Of a DNA stretch of 64,000 nt, positions 1 through 9,197 are shown one piece after another. The stretch spans positions 496,001-560,000 of the forward strand of contig CAVXIF010000011.1 of NCBI GenBank assembly GCA_963761775.1, written 5' to 3'. Position numbers and translations under genes: made by a program. Within the stretch, counting starts at the first letter, position 1; each line of letters starts with the position of its first letter. The notes beneath the pieces were generated by a model. It was given only the letters and a program-made list of their open reading frames with translations, ran no database searches and was not told the origin of the DNA. Source of the stretch: Parerythrobacter_A sp963761775. GTDB taxonomy: Bacteria; Pseudomonadota; Alphaproteobacteria; Sphingomonadales; Sphingomonadaceae.

Positions 1-822
1 GAACCCGGCGATGAGGTCGGCGCCGACGGCAAGGTCGGGGCGGCGCGCTTTCAGCCGCTGGACCAGCGACACCGCATCGTGGCGCAAGTGGCGGCGCTTC
101 ATGCGTTTCAGGATCAGGTCGTCGCCATGCTGGAGCGATAGGTGCAAATGCGGCATCAGGCGCGGCTCGCTTGCAAACAGCTCTTCCAGCAGCGGGTCGA
201 TCTCCACCCCGTCCAGCGACGACATGCGCAGGCGTTTCAGCGCGGGAAACGCGCGCAGGATCGACTCCATCAAAGCGCCCAGCGGCGGTGTATCGGGCAG
301 GTCGTGCCCCCACGAGGTCACATCCACGCCGGTCAGCACGACTTCCGCCGCGCCCTGTTCCAGATGGTGCTCCACGTCGCGCAATACAGCGGCAATGGGT
401 TGCGACCGGCTGGCCCCGCGCCCCTGCGGGATGATGCAGAAGGTGCAGGCGTGGTCGCACCCGTTCTGCACTGCCACGAAGGCGCGGGTGCGGCGCATCG
501 GTTCGACATGCACGGGTGCGGGGACATTCCAGCTGCGCGGGTCGAGCTTGGCGGTGTTGGGGATCAGGCCGTCCACCTCCGGCATGGCCGCCAGCTCGTC
601 GCGCGCGACTTCCGCGGCGCAGCCTGTCACTAGAATGCGCGCATCGGGCCGGTCGCGGCGGGCGCGGCGGATGGCCTGCCGGGTCTGGCGCACCGCTTCG
701 GTGGTGACGGCGCAGCTGTTGATGGCGACGACATTGTCTTCGCCCGCCAGCAAGTCGCCGATGCGCTCGCTTTCGGCGATGTTCAGCCGACAGCCGAGCG
801 ATATGACCGCAGCTTCTTTCAT
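1..822 (-). CDS. mtaB: tRNA t6A37 methylthiotransferase MtaB (3' end outside window)
   Basis: Radical-SAM enzyme that adds a methylthio group to N6-threonylcarbamoyladenosine at position 37 of ANN-decoding tRNAs. The N-terminal methylthiotransferase domain begins MKEAAVISLGCRLN, with its cluster cysteines at GCRLN, NSCAVT and VTGCAA. The radical-SAM signature C-x3-C-x2-C is seen in CDHACTFC, followed by IIPQGRG. The frame runs off the window edge at ADLIAGF, so the last part of the radical-SAM domain and the TRAM domain are missing. The ATG (820-822) overlaps the dapF stop as ATGA, so the gene is translationally coupled behind dapF. The family call is firm; MtaB rather than MiaB is inferred from the short N-terminus. 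Confidence 0.9.
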   Translation of the reverse strand, partial: MKEAAVISLGCRLNIAESERIGDLLAGEDNVVAINSCAVTTEAVRQTRQAIRRARRDRPDARILVTGCAAEVARDELAAMPEVDGLIPNTAKLDPRSWNVPAPVHVEPMRRTRAFVAVQNGCDHACTFCIIPQGRGASRSQPIAAVLRDVEHHLEQGAAEVVLTGVDVTSWGHDLPDTPPLGALMESILRAFPALKRLRMSSLDGVEIDPLLEELFASEPRLMPHLHLSLQHGDDLILKRMKRRHLRHDAVSLVQRLKARRPDLAVGADLIAGF

Positions 823-1622
823 ATCTCAAAAGTGCCGCGATAACTTTCCTGCGCCGGTCCGGTCATCGTGATGGTGCCGCCCGCCTGCCATGCAATGGTC
901 AGCGTACCGCCGGGCAGGGTGACGTCGACGGGCGACGTGACCAGCCCGCGCCGGATGGCGGCAACTGCCGTGGCACAGGCCCCCGTACCGCACGCCTGCG
1001 TCAGCCCCGCACCGCGTTCCCACACGCGCAATGCAATGCCGCCGTCGGTGACGCTGGCGACGTTGACGTTCACGCCTTCGAGGAACAGCGGGTCGGTTTC
1101 GATGGTCGGGCCAATCTGCGCGAGGTCGATGTCCGCCGCGTCGGGCACGAAGAACACGATGTGCGGGTTGCCGACATTGACCGCGTCGGGCGCTTCGAGG
1201 CCCTCCCACCCGACAGGCATGGCGCGGGTGTCCATCGAATAGGCGAGCGGGATGGTGTTCCAGGCAAATTGCGGCTCGCCCATATCGACGCTTGCCCCGC
1301 CATCGGAAGGCGAAAGCGCGATGACGCCGCCCGCCGTTTCCACCCTCGCGGCGTGTCCATGCAGCAGCGCGACGCAGCGCGCCGCGTTGCCGCAGGCTTC
1401 CACCTCGCCGCCGCCGCTGTTGAAAATCCGCATCCGGAAATCCGCGCCATCTTCGGTGGCAGGCTCCAGCCGGATCAGCTGGTCGAAGCCGATGCCGCGA
1501 TACCGGTCCGCCAGCGCGATGACGGTGGTTTCGGGGAGGTCGGGCAGTGTTTCGTCGCGGGCATCCAGCACGACGAAATCATTTCCCAGCCCATGCATTT
1601 TTATGAAGGGAACGCGCGCCAT
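819..1622 (-). CDS. dapF: Diaminopimelate epimerase
   Basis: Converts LL- to meso-diaminopimelate in the cytoplasm, for lysine and peptidoglycan synthesis. Both catalytic thiol motifs are present: ACGNAARC in the first half and TQACGTGACA near the C-terminus. The N-terminus FIKMHGLGNDF is the family signature. The chosen ATG gives MARVPFIKMHG, the usual DapF N-terminus; another in-frame ATG lies four codons upstream at 1634. It overlaps mtaB by four bases (ATGA), the common dapF-mtaB arrangement of alphaproteobacteria. Full length, no defects seen. Confidence 0.95.
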   Translation of the reverse strand: MARVPFIKMHGLGNDFVVLDARDETLPDLPETTVIALADRYRGIGFDQLIRLEPATEDGADFRMRIFNSGGGEVEACGNAARCVALLHGHAARVETAGGVIALSPSDGGASVDMGEPQFAWNTIPLAYSMDTRAMPVGWEGLEAPDAVNVGNPHIVFFVPDAADIDLAQIGPTIETDPLFLEGVNVNVASVTDGGIALRVWERGAGLTQACGTGACATAVAAIRRGLVTSPVDVTLPGGTLTIAWQAGGTITMTGPAQESYRGTFEI

Positions 1623-1689
1623 ATGCGCCCGCATCTATGCGGCGGGTCGGCCTGCGTCCAGAGCTGTGTGCAGAGCGGCGTCCGGCATA

Positions 1690-3396
1690 TCAGGCTGACC
1701 GTGCTGCGGACGGCGTGTCGTTTATGACAGCATGTTCTGCTGCGATCACAGGCGCTTCACTCAGCAGACCTGCTTCCGCCAGCCGCGTCGTCACATCGGC
1801 GGCGGTTTCGGGGCGGCCATAGAGATAACCCTGCCCCTTGAGCTGACCCTTGCCGCGCAACGCCTTCAGGATCTTGCCGTCCTCGATTCCTTCGGCGGTA
1901 ATCGGCAGGCCAAGCCCTTCGCCCAGCGAGATAATCGCCTCGATCAGCTTCTGATTGCCATCTTCCGCATTCAGTTCGCCCACGAAGCTGCGGTCGATTT
2001 TCAGACGGTCGAACGGCAGCGCGCGCAGTTGCGCCAGACTGGAAAAGCCGGTGCCGAAATCGTCGAGGCTGATCTGGACGCCCTGGTTTTTCAGGCTGGT
2101 AATCATCGCGCGCACCTGGCCGATATTCTGGTGCAGGCAGCTTTCGGTGATCTCGACTTCCAGCCGTTGCGGCGGGAAATTGTGCGTAACCAGCAGTTTC
2201 AAGAGCTTCTGCGCAAACCATGGATCGCGCAGCTGCACCGGAGAGATATTGACCGACAGTGTCAGGTGCGGCGCCCAGCCCAGCGCATCCTGCATGGCGG
2301 TGGCGATCAGCTGTTCCGACATCGCGCCGATAACGCCGATTTCTTCGGCGACGGGAATGAACACTGTCGGTGCAACCAGCCCGTGCTCGGCGGATTGCCA
2401 GCGCGCCAGCATCTCGAAGCCGACGATGGCGCCTGTCTCGATATCGATCTGCTGTTCGTAATAGGGCACGAATTCGCCGTTTGCGAGGCCGTGCCGGATG
2501 CCGGCCTCCATCGTGGTGCGATGGCGCAGCTCGGTTTCCATCGCCGGTTCGAAGCGCGCGTGGCGGTTCTTTCCCTGCTTCTTGGCGTGGTACATGGCAA
2601 TGTCCGCGCGGTGCAGCAGCGTTTCAGCCAAGGCGACGTCGTCCTGCGGCGCTTCTTCCGGATCGGCAGCAATCGCTTCGGTGGTGGCGATGCCCAGCGA
2701 AATCGTTGTCTCGACCGGCATGCCGTCCACCGGTTGCTGTTTGGAAATCGCATCGATCAGCGCGCCTGCGACCAGATCGAGCTGTTCGGGCCGCGTCGTG
2801 TCGTACAGCAGCGCGACGGCAAATTCGTCCCCGCCGATGCGCGCGACCGCATCGCTGGCCGACAGGGTGGCGCGCATCCGGTCGGCGGTGCTGCGCAGAA
2901 CGGTATCGCCGACCTGGTGGCCGTTGAGGTCATTGACCTGCTTGAAATTGTCGAGGTCGATCATCAGCATGGCGACACCCTGGGGCGCAAGGCCGGCAAT
3001 GCCGCTGTCGCGTTGTGCCAGCAGCGCGGCAGTTGCGGGAATGATGCTGCGACGGTTGAGGCATCCGGTCAGCGGGTCGGTTTCCGCCAGCTCGCGCGCG
3101 ACCTTTTCCGCATTGCGGCGCTCCGCCACTTCGGCAAGCAGTTCGCGATACCGCCGCATCCCGAACACCACCAGCGCGATATTGAGCAGCAGCGCGTTGA
3201 TGAGCACAAGGTCGGGCGCATTCTCGCCGAAGAACCAGCTGCGCGCGATCTGCGGCAGCACGGTGCCACCGGTGCCCACGAACAGCAGCACCGCCGTGAT
3301 GGAAATGCCCAGCGCGACAATATCGCGCTCCGCCCGGCGCTTGGGGTCGCTGGCGGGCCGTTTTTGCGGCGGTGTGGAAGTATCAGGCGGCGTCAT
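1690..3396 (-). CDS. Membrane-anchored GGDEF-EAL cyclic-di-GMP protein
   Basis: Makes and/or degrades the second messenger c-di-GMP. A short N-terminus is followed by two hydrophobic segments (about residues 27-50 and 62-82). A GGDEF domain follows, with an intact RIGGDEF active-site loop after the DPLTGCLNRRS start motif. The C-terminal EAL domain carries GFEMLARW (EML in place of EAL, a tolerated variant), DDFGTGFSS and TAEGIED. Because both halves keep their key motifs, the output direction cannot be told from sequence. No sensory domain other than the membrane segments is visible. It is divergent from the EVE-domain gene, so 3397-3545 probably holds both promoters. Confidence 0.88.
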   Translation of the reverse strand: MTPPDTSTPPQKRPASDPKRRAERDIVALGISITAVLLFVGTGGTVLPQIARSWFFGENAPDLVLINALLLNIALVVFGMRRYRELLAEVAERRNAEKVARELAETDPLTGCLNRRSIIPATAALLAQRDSGIAGLAPQGVAMLMIDLDNFKQVNDLNGHQVGDTVLRSTADRMRATLSASDAVARIGGDEFAVALLYDTTRPEQLDLVAGALIDAISKQQPVDGMPVETTISLGIATTEAIAADPEEAPQDDVALAETLLHRADIAMYHAKKQGKNRHARFEPAMETELRHRTTMEAGIRHGLANGEFVPYYEQQIDIETGAIVGFEMLARWQSAEHGLVAPTVFIPVAEEIGVIGAMSEQLIATAMQDALGWAPHLTLSVNISPVQLRDPWFAQKLLKLLVTHNFPPQRLEVEITESCLHQNIGQVRAMITSLKNQGVQISLDDFGTGFSSLAQLRALPFDRLKIDRSFVGELNAEDGNQKLIEAIISLGEGLGLPITAEGIEDGKILKALRGKGQLKGQGYLYGRPETAADVTTRLAEAGLLSEAPVIAAEHAVINDTPSAARSA

Positions 3397-3545
3397 TCGC
3401 TGGTGCGGCCGGTGCGTCCGGCCCGTTCCCCCTCTTCATTCGATGGCACGATCTGCCAGACGCCTATGAAAAGTTGGTTAAGGCCGGGTTGCTGCGTCCG
3501 TTGCCCACGCTATGGCAGCGTAGCATTTTCACCGAGGAGCACGGC

Positions 3546-3971
3546 GTGGCGCGATACTGGCTGATGAAATCCGAACCCGATGTCTATGGCTGGCAGCAGC
3601 TGCTGGACGAAGGGGAGGGCACCTGGGACGGGGTGCGCAACCACCAGGCCAAAAACAACCTTGCCGCGATGGAAGTTGGCGATCTGGCGTTCTTCTACCA
3701 CTCGAATATCGGGCGCGAGATCGTGGGCATAGCGCGCATCACGGTGGCAGGCATCACCGATCCGACCGACCCGACGGGGAAATGGGCGGCGGTGAAACTG
3801 AAACCGGTGGAGCTGCTGCCGCGTCCTGTTACACTGAAAGAAGTGAAAGCCGACCCCGCGCTGGCGGAGATGGAGCTGGTCAGGCTGATGCGCCTGTCGG
3901 TGTGCGAAGTGCGCGAGGCGGAGTGGAACCACATTCTCGAGCTGGCGAAGCAGCCCGTCGACGAGGGGTAG
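3546..3971 (+). CDS. EVE domain-containing protein
   Basis: Small (141 aa) single EVE domain, a PUA-like fold that in related proteins binds modified bases in nucleic acid. It begins ARYWLMKSEPDVYGW, with the conserved KSEP, W-x-GVRN and GDLAFFYHSN motifs. The GTG start was chosen because GAGGAG lies six bases upstream and the translated N-terminus then matches the family; the open frame upstream has no homology. EVE domains are common as lone housekeeping-like genes in alphaproteobacteria and also occur fused in defence proteins. Nothing here links this one to a defence system. Confidence 0.88.
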   Translation: MARYWLMKSEPDVYGWQQLLDEGEGTWDGVRNHQAKNNLAAMEVGDLAFFYHSNIGREIVGIARITVAGITDPTDPTGKWAAVKLKPVELLPRPVTLKEVKADPALAEMELVRLMRLSVCEVREAEWNHILELAKQPVDEG

Positions 3972-4047
3972 AACGCGCCGTCCCGTTTTGCGACACGCGG
4001 GCGGGCGGGCGGTGCATGGTGGTTAGCAACCCCTTAACGCCGCCGTC

Positions 4048-4251
4048 ATGCGCAGATCACTCGTTCTCACCGACGATGCCGCCCGGCATCCCTTCCTCGC
4101 CTCGCTCCCGCCGCATGTGCGCCGGGGCGGCGACCCGGTTGGGGCGCGCCCTCCGGTGCGTCCGGTGCTGCACCTGTCGCGCGACGACTTACGCGGGTTC
4201 TGGCTGGCCTATGCAGGCTGCTTCCTGGCGGTGTCGATCTTCATCTTCTGA
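4048..4251 (+). CDS. Small hypothetical protein with C-terminal membrane segment
   Basis: A 67-residue protein of unknown function. The N-terminal about 45 residues are basic and proline-rich. The C-terminus (about residues 49-67, FWLAYAGCFLAVSIFIF) is one hydrophobic helix ending the protein, so it would be tail-anchored. It stops four bases before the convergent MFS gene ends, leaving no spare sequence, and the codon use looks like that of neighbouring genes. No clear Shine-Dalgarno is seen. I do not recognise a family, so the gene call itself is moderate. Confidence 0.55.
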   Translation: MRRSLVLTDDAARHPFLASLPPHVRRGGDPVGARPPVRPVLHLSRDDLRGFWLAYAGCFLAVSIFIF

Positions 4252-4255
4252 CGGT

Positions 4256-5647
4256 TCAGGCCGCTGCCAGCGCCGCGCGCCTTTCCGCGCGGTACAGCCT
4301 GCTGCCCAGCCATGCGGAGATGACGCACATTCCCGCACTCAGCAGCAACTGCTCGCCCACGGCGATGCCCAGCGCGGTCAGTCCCATCGACACAACCGCG
4401 CCGATGACCATCGCCAGCGAATTGACGATATTGTTGGCAGCGATCGTGCGCGCGGCGCGTTCCTGTGCCACGCGGGTCGTCAGAAACGCATAGAGCGGCA
4501 CCACGAAGAAACCGCCCGCCACCGCGATGCCCAGCAACATGCCGAGCAGCGGTATCGCCAAGGGTTGCGCCACGAAGTCCGACACGTCGAGCAGGCCGGT
4601 GATGCCCGTGTTGTCCCACATGCGCGCGACGAGGTAGAACCCGACGACGAACAGCCCCATGATGATGACGGACACGGGCGAGAAACGCGCGGACACCGTA
4701 CCCTTCAGCAGCGAGTTGATGCCGACCGAACCGATGGCGACGCCGACCGAAAAGATGACGAGGAACAGGCTGGCGACTTGCGGACTGGCCGATAGCTGGT
4801 TCTTCGCCAGTGGCGGAAACTGGATGAACAGCACCGCGCCGATGGTCCAGAAAAAGCTGATGGCGAGGATGGCGTAATACACCTCGCGGTTGTGGACCGT
4901 ATCGCGCACCAGGCGCCACGACATGATGATCTGGTCCGCAATGCCGAATGGAATGAAGGTGGCAATGCGCAGCGCCTTCGACGCATTCGCGTCGCGCAGT
5001 TTGTGGACCAGCGGGAACTCGATCTTGCCCGGCACCAGCGGCGGCGCGGGTGGCACCTGGCGGCTGACGAAATAGGCGATGCAGGACGTGACGACGATGG
5101 CGACCAGCGCCGCCTGCACCGGGATCCAGCCCGCCAGAATGGTGCCGGTCAGGATGGCAACATAGGTGCCCGCCTCGACCAGCCCGGTGCCCGACAGCAC
5201 TTCCTCGCGCTTCAGATGCTGCGGCAGGATGGCGTATTTGATCGGGCCGAGGAATGCCGACTGCACGCCGGTCAGGAACAGCGCGAACAGCAGGATCGGT
5301 ATGGCCACGGTGTCCACCGCGATGCCCTGCCACGCCATGTACAGGCCCGTCGCCCCGATCAGCATGAGAACGATCTCGCACGCTTTCACGCGGCGGATAA
5401 TCAGTGCCTTGTCGGTCGTATCCGCCAACTGTCCGGCAAAGGCGGAAAACAGCACGAAGGGCAGGATGAAGACACCCGATGCCAGTCCGCTGAAAATCGT
5501 TTCGTCTTCCTGCGAATTATAGACGGTATAGACCACGAACAGGACCATCGCGGTCTTGTAGAGGTTGTCGTTGAAAGCGTTGAACAGCTGCGTCACGAAC
5601 AGCGGCAGGAAGCGGCGCTGCGACAGCAGGTGCATCGTGGTACTCAT
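4256..5647 (-). CDS. MFS transporter, LplT-like
   Basis: A polytopic inner-membrane carrier of about 463 aa. The N-terminal motif FVTQLFNAFNDNLYK is typical of the LplT subgroup of the major facilitator superfamily, which flips lysophospholipids inward for re-acylation. About a dozen hydrophobic segments are evident. The FAGQLADTTDKALIIRR loop matches the conserved cytoplasmic loop 2-3 motif. The ATG at 5647 was chosen over an upstream in-frame start at 5713, whose added residues are not hydrophobic or family-like. pgsA (phospholipid synthesis) is divergent next door. Substrate assignment is inference from family; no acyltransferase domain is fused or adjacent. Confidence 0.82.
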   Translation of the reverse strand: MSTTMHLLSQRRFLPLFVTQLFNAFNDNLYKTAMVLFVVYTVYNSQEDETIFSGLASGVFILPFVLFSAFAGQLADTTDKALIIRRVKACEIVLMLIGATGLYMAWQGIAVDTVAIPILLFALFLTGVQSAFLGPIKYAILPQHLKREEVLSGTGLVEAGTYVAILTGTILAGWIPVQAALVAIVVTSCIAYFVSRQVPPAPPLVPGKIEFPLVHKLRDANASKALRIATFIPFGIADQIIMSWRLVRDTVHNREVYYAILAISFFWTIGAVLFIQFPPLAKNQLSASPQVASLFLVIFSVGVAIGSVGINSLLKGTVSARFSPVSVIIMGLFVVGFYLVARMWDNTGITGLLDVSDFVAQPLAIPLLGMLLGIAVAGGFFVVPLYAFLTTRVAQERAARTIAANNIVNSLAMVIGAVVSMGLTALGIAVGEQLLLSAGMCVISAWLGSRLYRAERRAALAAA

Positions 5648-5771
5648 ACGCCTGTTCGCCAGCAGCCCGGGTCCATTACGGCCAGCGTCTAGCGCAATGC
5701 GGCACCCGCACAAGTGCGGGCGCGTCGTCAGAAGGCTTTTGCAGTGCGTTGCGTTGGTCTAGGGCGGGGCG

Positions 5772-6380
5772 ATGCTGACGTTGCCCAACATCCTCACGCT
5801 GTCGCGCATCGTCGCCGTGCCGCTGCTGGCGGCGCTGTTGTGGTGGCCGGAATGGAATTTCGGCTACGCGCTGGCCTTCGTGCTGTACTGCCTGATGGGC
5901 ATCACCGATTATTTCGACGGCTACCTCGCACGGTCCAGCGGCACCGTGTCGAAACTCGGCATGTTCCTCGATCCCATTGCGGACAAGATCATGATTGCCG
6001 CCGTCATCCTCGTGTTGACGGCGCAGGGCTATCTGCGCGGGCCGTATGTCGGCGACCTGCACGTGATTGCCGGCCTCATCATCCTGATACGCGAGATTGC
6101 GGTGTCCGGCCTGCGCGAATTTCTGGCCGGGTTGCAGGTGTCGATGCCGGTCACGAAACTGGCAAAGTGGAAAACGACCTTGCAGCTCGTAGCGCTGGGG
6201 TCGCTGATTCTGGGCGGCGCGGTGCATGGCCCGCCGCCGCTCTTGCTGGAGGATGCGGTGCGACCGCTGGCCGAGCAGTGGATACATCTGGTCGGTCTCG
6301 CCAGCCTGTGGGGCGCGGCGGTGCTCACGGTGATTACCGGCTGGGACTACCTGCGCGTCGGCGTGCAGCACATGGACTAA
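5772..6380 (+). CDS. pgsA: CDP-diacylglycerol--glycerol-3-phosphate 3-phosphatidyltransferase
   Basis: Inner-membrane enzyme that makes phosphatidylglycerol phosphate from CDP-diacylglycerol and glycerol-3-phosphate, the first committed step to phosphatidylglycerol and cardiolipin. The CDP-alcohol phosphotransferase signature D-G-x2-A-R-x8-G-x3-D-x3-D is complete (DGYLARSSGTVSKLGMFLDP, then IAD). The N-terminus LTLPNILTLSRI is typical, and several membrane helices follow. At 202 aa it is of normal length. It is divergent from the LplT-like transporter, with about 124 bp between the two starts. Confidence 0.95.
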   Translation: MLTLPNILTLSRIVAVPLLAALLWWPEWNFGYALAFVLYCLMGITDYFDGYLARSSGTVSKLGMFLDPIADKIMIAAVILVLTAQGYLRGPYVGDLHVIAGLIILIREIAVSGLREFLAGLQVSMPVTKLAKWKTTLQLVALGSLILGGAVHGPPPLLLEDAVRPLAEQWIHLVGLASLWGAAVLTVITGWDYLRVGVQHMD

Positions 6381-6418
6381 GTCGGGGACTACCGCGGCAA
6401 AGGCTTTCCCGGCAAAGG

Positions 6419-6751
6419 CTATCCCAGTAACGGCAGGCCGAAGCGGTCGCGCGGATCTTCGCGGTCGAATTCCTCCACCGGCGCGTAACCGAATTTCTCG
6501 ACCATTTTCTGGTGCAGCGGCGTATCGAACTTTACACCGGCATTCTTGCCGCTGCGCCATGCAACGCGGCCCGCCACCTTCGCCCTGGTGCCCAGCCCGA
6601 TGATAACGGGCGACCCCTCGGCCACATCCGCCGCGCCGGTTTCGATCATGCAACCACCGCAGCTCAGATTGTACAGACGCACCGACATCGTGGTGTCCGC
6701 CACGGAAAGCTGGATTTCCTGATCGGATTCGAACCGGCTGTAGGACCGCAT
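6419..6751 (-). CDS. PilZ domain protein
   Basis: A 110-residue protein made of a single PilZ domain, a c-di-GMP receptor fold. It shows the YSRFESDQEIQL strand and the LYNLSCGGCMIE segment, equivalent to the usual D/N-x-S-x-x-G-x-x motif. The arginine-rich RxxxR entry motif is only partly kept (RSYSRF), so binding of the ligand is likely but not certain. The ATG at 6751 gives a standard N-terminus with GGAAGG upstream. A longer in-frame start exists at 6820, next to the 19-bp palindrome at 6821-6839. It lies downstream of oxyR on the same strand. Confidence 0.75.
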   Translation of the reverse strand: MRSYSRFESDQEIQLSVADTTMSVRLYNLSCGGCMIETGAADVAEGSPVIIGLGTRAKVAGRVAWRSGKNAGVKFDTPLHQKMVEKFGYAPVEEFDREDPRDRFGLPLLG

Positions 6752-6820
6752 GGCGTGCTTCCCTTCCGGTGCGGGAAGGACCCTCTTGTTTTCTGGTTGG
6801 AGGAAACCTCTAGCCGGCAA

Positions 6821-6839
6821 TTCACCAAGATTTGGTGAA
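6821..6839. promoter_or_regulatory. 19-bp palindrome between oxyR and the PilZ gene
   Basis: TTCACCAAGATTTGGTGAA is an 8-bp perfect inverted repeat with a 3-base centre. It lies 70-88 bp upstream of the PilZ start and 29 bp past the oxyR stop. It has no T-run, so it is not a typical terminator. The size and spacing fit an operator for a dimeric regulator of the PilZ gene. No regulator can be named from the sequence. Confidence 0.4.
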
Positions 6840-6867
6840 AGCGCCTTTGTTCAGGGGGTGGGGACGC

Positions 6868-7773
6868 CTATTGCGCCAGCTCGGCGCGGATTTCCCCGGC
6901 GAGCAGGCGGAACTCGTCGGCTCGCGGGGATTTGGTGCGCCAGATCAGCGCGATCTCGCGGTGCGCGTCGTCGCTTTCCAGCGTGCGCAGAACGACCCTT
7001 GTGTTGTCGAGCAGCCCGGCGCGCACGGCCATGTCCGGCACCATCGTCAGGCCGAGGCCGTTATCCACCATCTGCACCAGCGTATGCAGGCTGGTGCCGA
7101 CCATAGGTGCCGCCGCCCGCAATTCCGGGCGGCTGCACGCAGCCAGCGCATGTTCGCGCAGGCAATGCCCGTCCTGCAACAGCAGCAGCCGGTCCCCATC
7201 GATGCTGTCGGGCTGCACCGGATCGGCGAATGCATCGCTTTCCGCAGCCGGTATCGCAAGGCCGAGGCGGTCCATACCGACACTCTCGCGCTCTACCTCG
7301 CCCACAGCGAAGGGGAGGGCCAGCAGCACACAATCGACACGCCCGGCATGCAGCGCCCCGACCGCTGCCGCGCTGGTATCCTCGCGCAGTTTCAGCTCCA
7401 GCGCGGGCCGCGTCTCGCGTAGCCGGGGCAGCAAGCGCGGCAGCAGGAACGGTGCGATGGTCGGAATGACCGCCAGCCGCAATTCGCCCGACAGCGGCGT
7501 ACCGCTGGCGCGCACCAGTTCCTCAAGATCGGACGCCTCGCGCAGGATGCGGCGTGCGCGTTCCACGACGTTTTCACCCAGCGCGGTAAAGCGCACCACC
7601 CGCCGGCTACGCTCGACCAGCGTGGTGCCGAGCAGCGACTCAAGCTCGCGGATCCCTGCGCTCAGCGTGGATTGCGAAACGAAGCTCGCCTCCGCCGCGC
7701 GACCGAAATGGCCCTGTTCGTGCAGCGCGACGAGGTATTGCAGCTGTTTGAGGGTGGGCAGGTAGGTGGTCAT
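6868..7773 (-). CDS. oxyR: Hydrogen-peroxide-responsive LysR regulator OxyR
   Basis: LysR-type transcription factor that senses peroxide through a reversible disulfide and switches on antioxidant genes. The N-terminal winged helix (about residues 5-65: TLKQLQYLVALHEQGHFGRAAE) is followed by the effector domain. The redox pair is present as GHCLREHALAAC (C204 and C213, nine residues apart, as in E. coli C199/C208). This separates it from other LysR proteins. The start at 7773 has AGGAG about eight bases upstream; the open frame further upstream only translates a repeat. No katG or ahpC lies nearby, so its targets are elsewhere. Confidence 0.9.
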   Translation of the reverse strand: MTTYLPTLKQLQYLVALHEQGHFGRAAEASFVSQSTLSAGIRELESLLGTTLVERSRRVVRFTALGENVVERARRILREASDLEELVRASGTPLSGELRLAVIPTIAPFLLPRLLPRLRETRPALELKLREDTSAAAVGALHAGRVDCVLLALPFAVGEVERESVGMDRLGLAIPAAESDAFADPVQPDSIDGDRLLLLQDGHCLREHALAACSRPELRAAAPMVGTSLHTLVQMVDNGLGLTMVPDMAVRAGLLDNTRVVLRTLESDDAHREIALIWRTKSPRADEFRLLAGEIRAELAQ

Positions 7774-7799
7774 GGGCAAACTCCTGCTAATCCCATACC

Positions 7800-7976
7800 C
7801 CGTTCGCCCTGAGCTTGTCGAAGGGTCGTACTTGAAGCCAGGTGTGACGTTGGAAGAAAAGCAGTCCTTCGGAGTCGAAGACGGCGCAGTGCGCCACCGG
7901 CTCAGGACGAACGGGCAGAGGCAGAGTACTTTGTCGTCGAAGACCCCGCAGAGCGCCACCGGCTCACGACGAAGGG
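7800..7976. repeat. REP-like intergenic repeats upstream of oxyR
   Basis: The block starts with CGTTCGCCCTGAGCTTGTCG (7801-7820), the left half of the palindrome family seen again at 11550, 34574 and 53360. It is followed by two direct copies of a roughly 42-bp unit (7874-7915 and 7936-7976, offset 62 bp) containing GCGCCACCGGCTCA. These look like degenerate partner halves ending in GACGAACGGG or GACGAAGGG. The region is non-coding and separates the oxyR promoter from the rnd 3' end. Confidence 0.7.
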
Positions 7977-8020
7977 CGTATTACTGCTTTGCTTCGCTAC
8001 GCTCGTAACGACGACTTTCG

Positions 8021-9197
8021 TTACTCATCCCCACCGCCAACCCGCGTCATGTCCAGCTTGCCGTCCACCACCGTGAACGCCATCTTGCCTTCCACCAGAT
8101 CCAGCGCGTCCTTGCCGAATACGTCATAGCGCCAGCCTTTCAGGATCGGCAGGTCGCGCGCCCCTGAGGCCAGTGCCTCCATCTCGTCCGCGCGGGTCAG
8201 CAGGCGACTGGCGATGTCGATCTCGCGGCTGCGGATTTTCAGCAGCAGTTTCAGCAGGTCCGCCACCAGCGCGCCTTCCTTGCCCAGCGGCGCGCCGCGT
8301 GTGGATTTCGCCGGCATTTCGGATTTCGGCAACGGCTGCGCATCGGCCAGCACCTGCATCATGCGTTTGCCGATATCGTTCTCGCGCCAGGCATTCGACA
8401 GCCCGCGCACCTTGGCGAGGTCGGCCTGTTGCTTCGGCGGGTGCCCGGCAATATCGGCCAGCGTCTCGTCGCGCACGATGCGGCCTCGCGGGAATGTCCT
8501 TGTGCTGCGCCTCGCCCTCGCGCCATGCCGCCAGCGCCTTGAGCCGGCCCAGCATGTCGGCCTTGCGGCCCTGATGCTTGATACGCTTCCACGCAACGGC
8601 GGGATCGTTGCGATAGTTGTCCGCATTCGCCAGCTTTTCCATCTCGGCATCCAGCCATCCGCCACGCCCGGTCTTCACCAGCTTTTGCAACATGCGCGGA
8701 AAGATTTTCGCCAGATGCGTCACGTCGCCGATGGCATACTCGATCTGCCGGTCGGTCAGCGGGCGGCGGCTCCAGTCGGTGAACCGCGCGCCCTTGTCCA
8801 CAGTGATCCCGAGCCACGCATCGACCAGGTTGGCATAGCCGATCTGTTCGGACTGGCTGATCGCCATCATCGCGATCTGCGTGTCGAAGATGGGGAAGGG
8901 CGTCTTGCCGGTCAGGTTGAAGATGATCTCCACGTCCTGCCCGCCGGCATGGAAAACCTTCAGGCAATCCTCGTTCTCGCACAGCAGGTCGAGCAGCGGT
9001 CTGAGGTCGATCCCGTCGGCCATCGGGTCGATGGCGGCGGCTTCCTCCTCGTTCCCGATCTGCACCAGGCACAGTTCGGGGTAATAGGTGTTCTCGCGCA
9101 TGAATTCGGTATCGACGCAGACGAAATCGCCCTTGCCCAGCCGTTCACACAGGTCCGCCAGCGGCGCGGTTGCAGTGATAAGATCGTGAATTTTCAT
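8021..9197 (-). CDS. rnd: Ribonuclease D (one-base frameshift)
   Basis: 3'-5' exoribonuclease for tRNA 3'-end maturation. The DEDD exonuclease domain occupies the N-terminal half: VDTEFMRENTYYPELCLVQ (DxE), FHAGGQDVEII, and ending YAIGDVTHL. An HRDC domain follows. After AQHKDIP (about base 8490) the frame shifts, and the protein continues as RGRIVRDETLADIAG to its natural end in the next frame. Ten bases stand where nine are expected, so there is one extra base in the C run. Everything else is intact, so I read this as a sequencing error or very recent mutation. Start ATG 9197 is chosen from the family N-terminus; aspS is divergent. Confidence 0.85.

Noticed and set aside
3546..3971. EVE-domain gene as part of a defence island
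   Set aside because: Neighbours are housekeeping genes, and no restriction or other defence genes adjoin.
7800..7976. Direct repeats at 7.87-7.98 kb as a CRISPR array
   Set aside because: Only two diverged units with similar spacing content and no cas genes; they are REP-type repeats.
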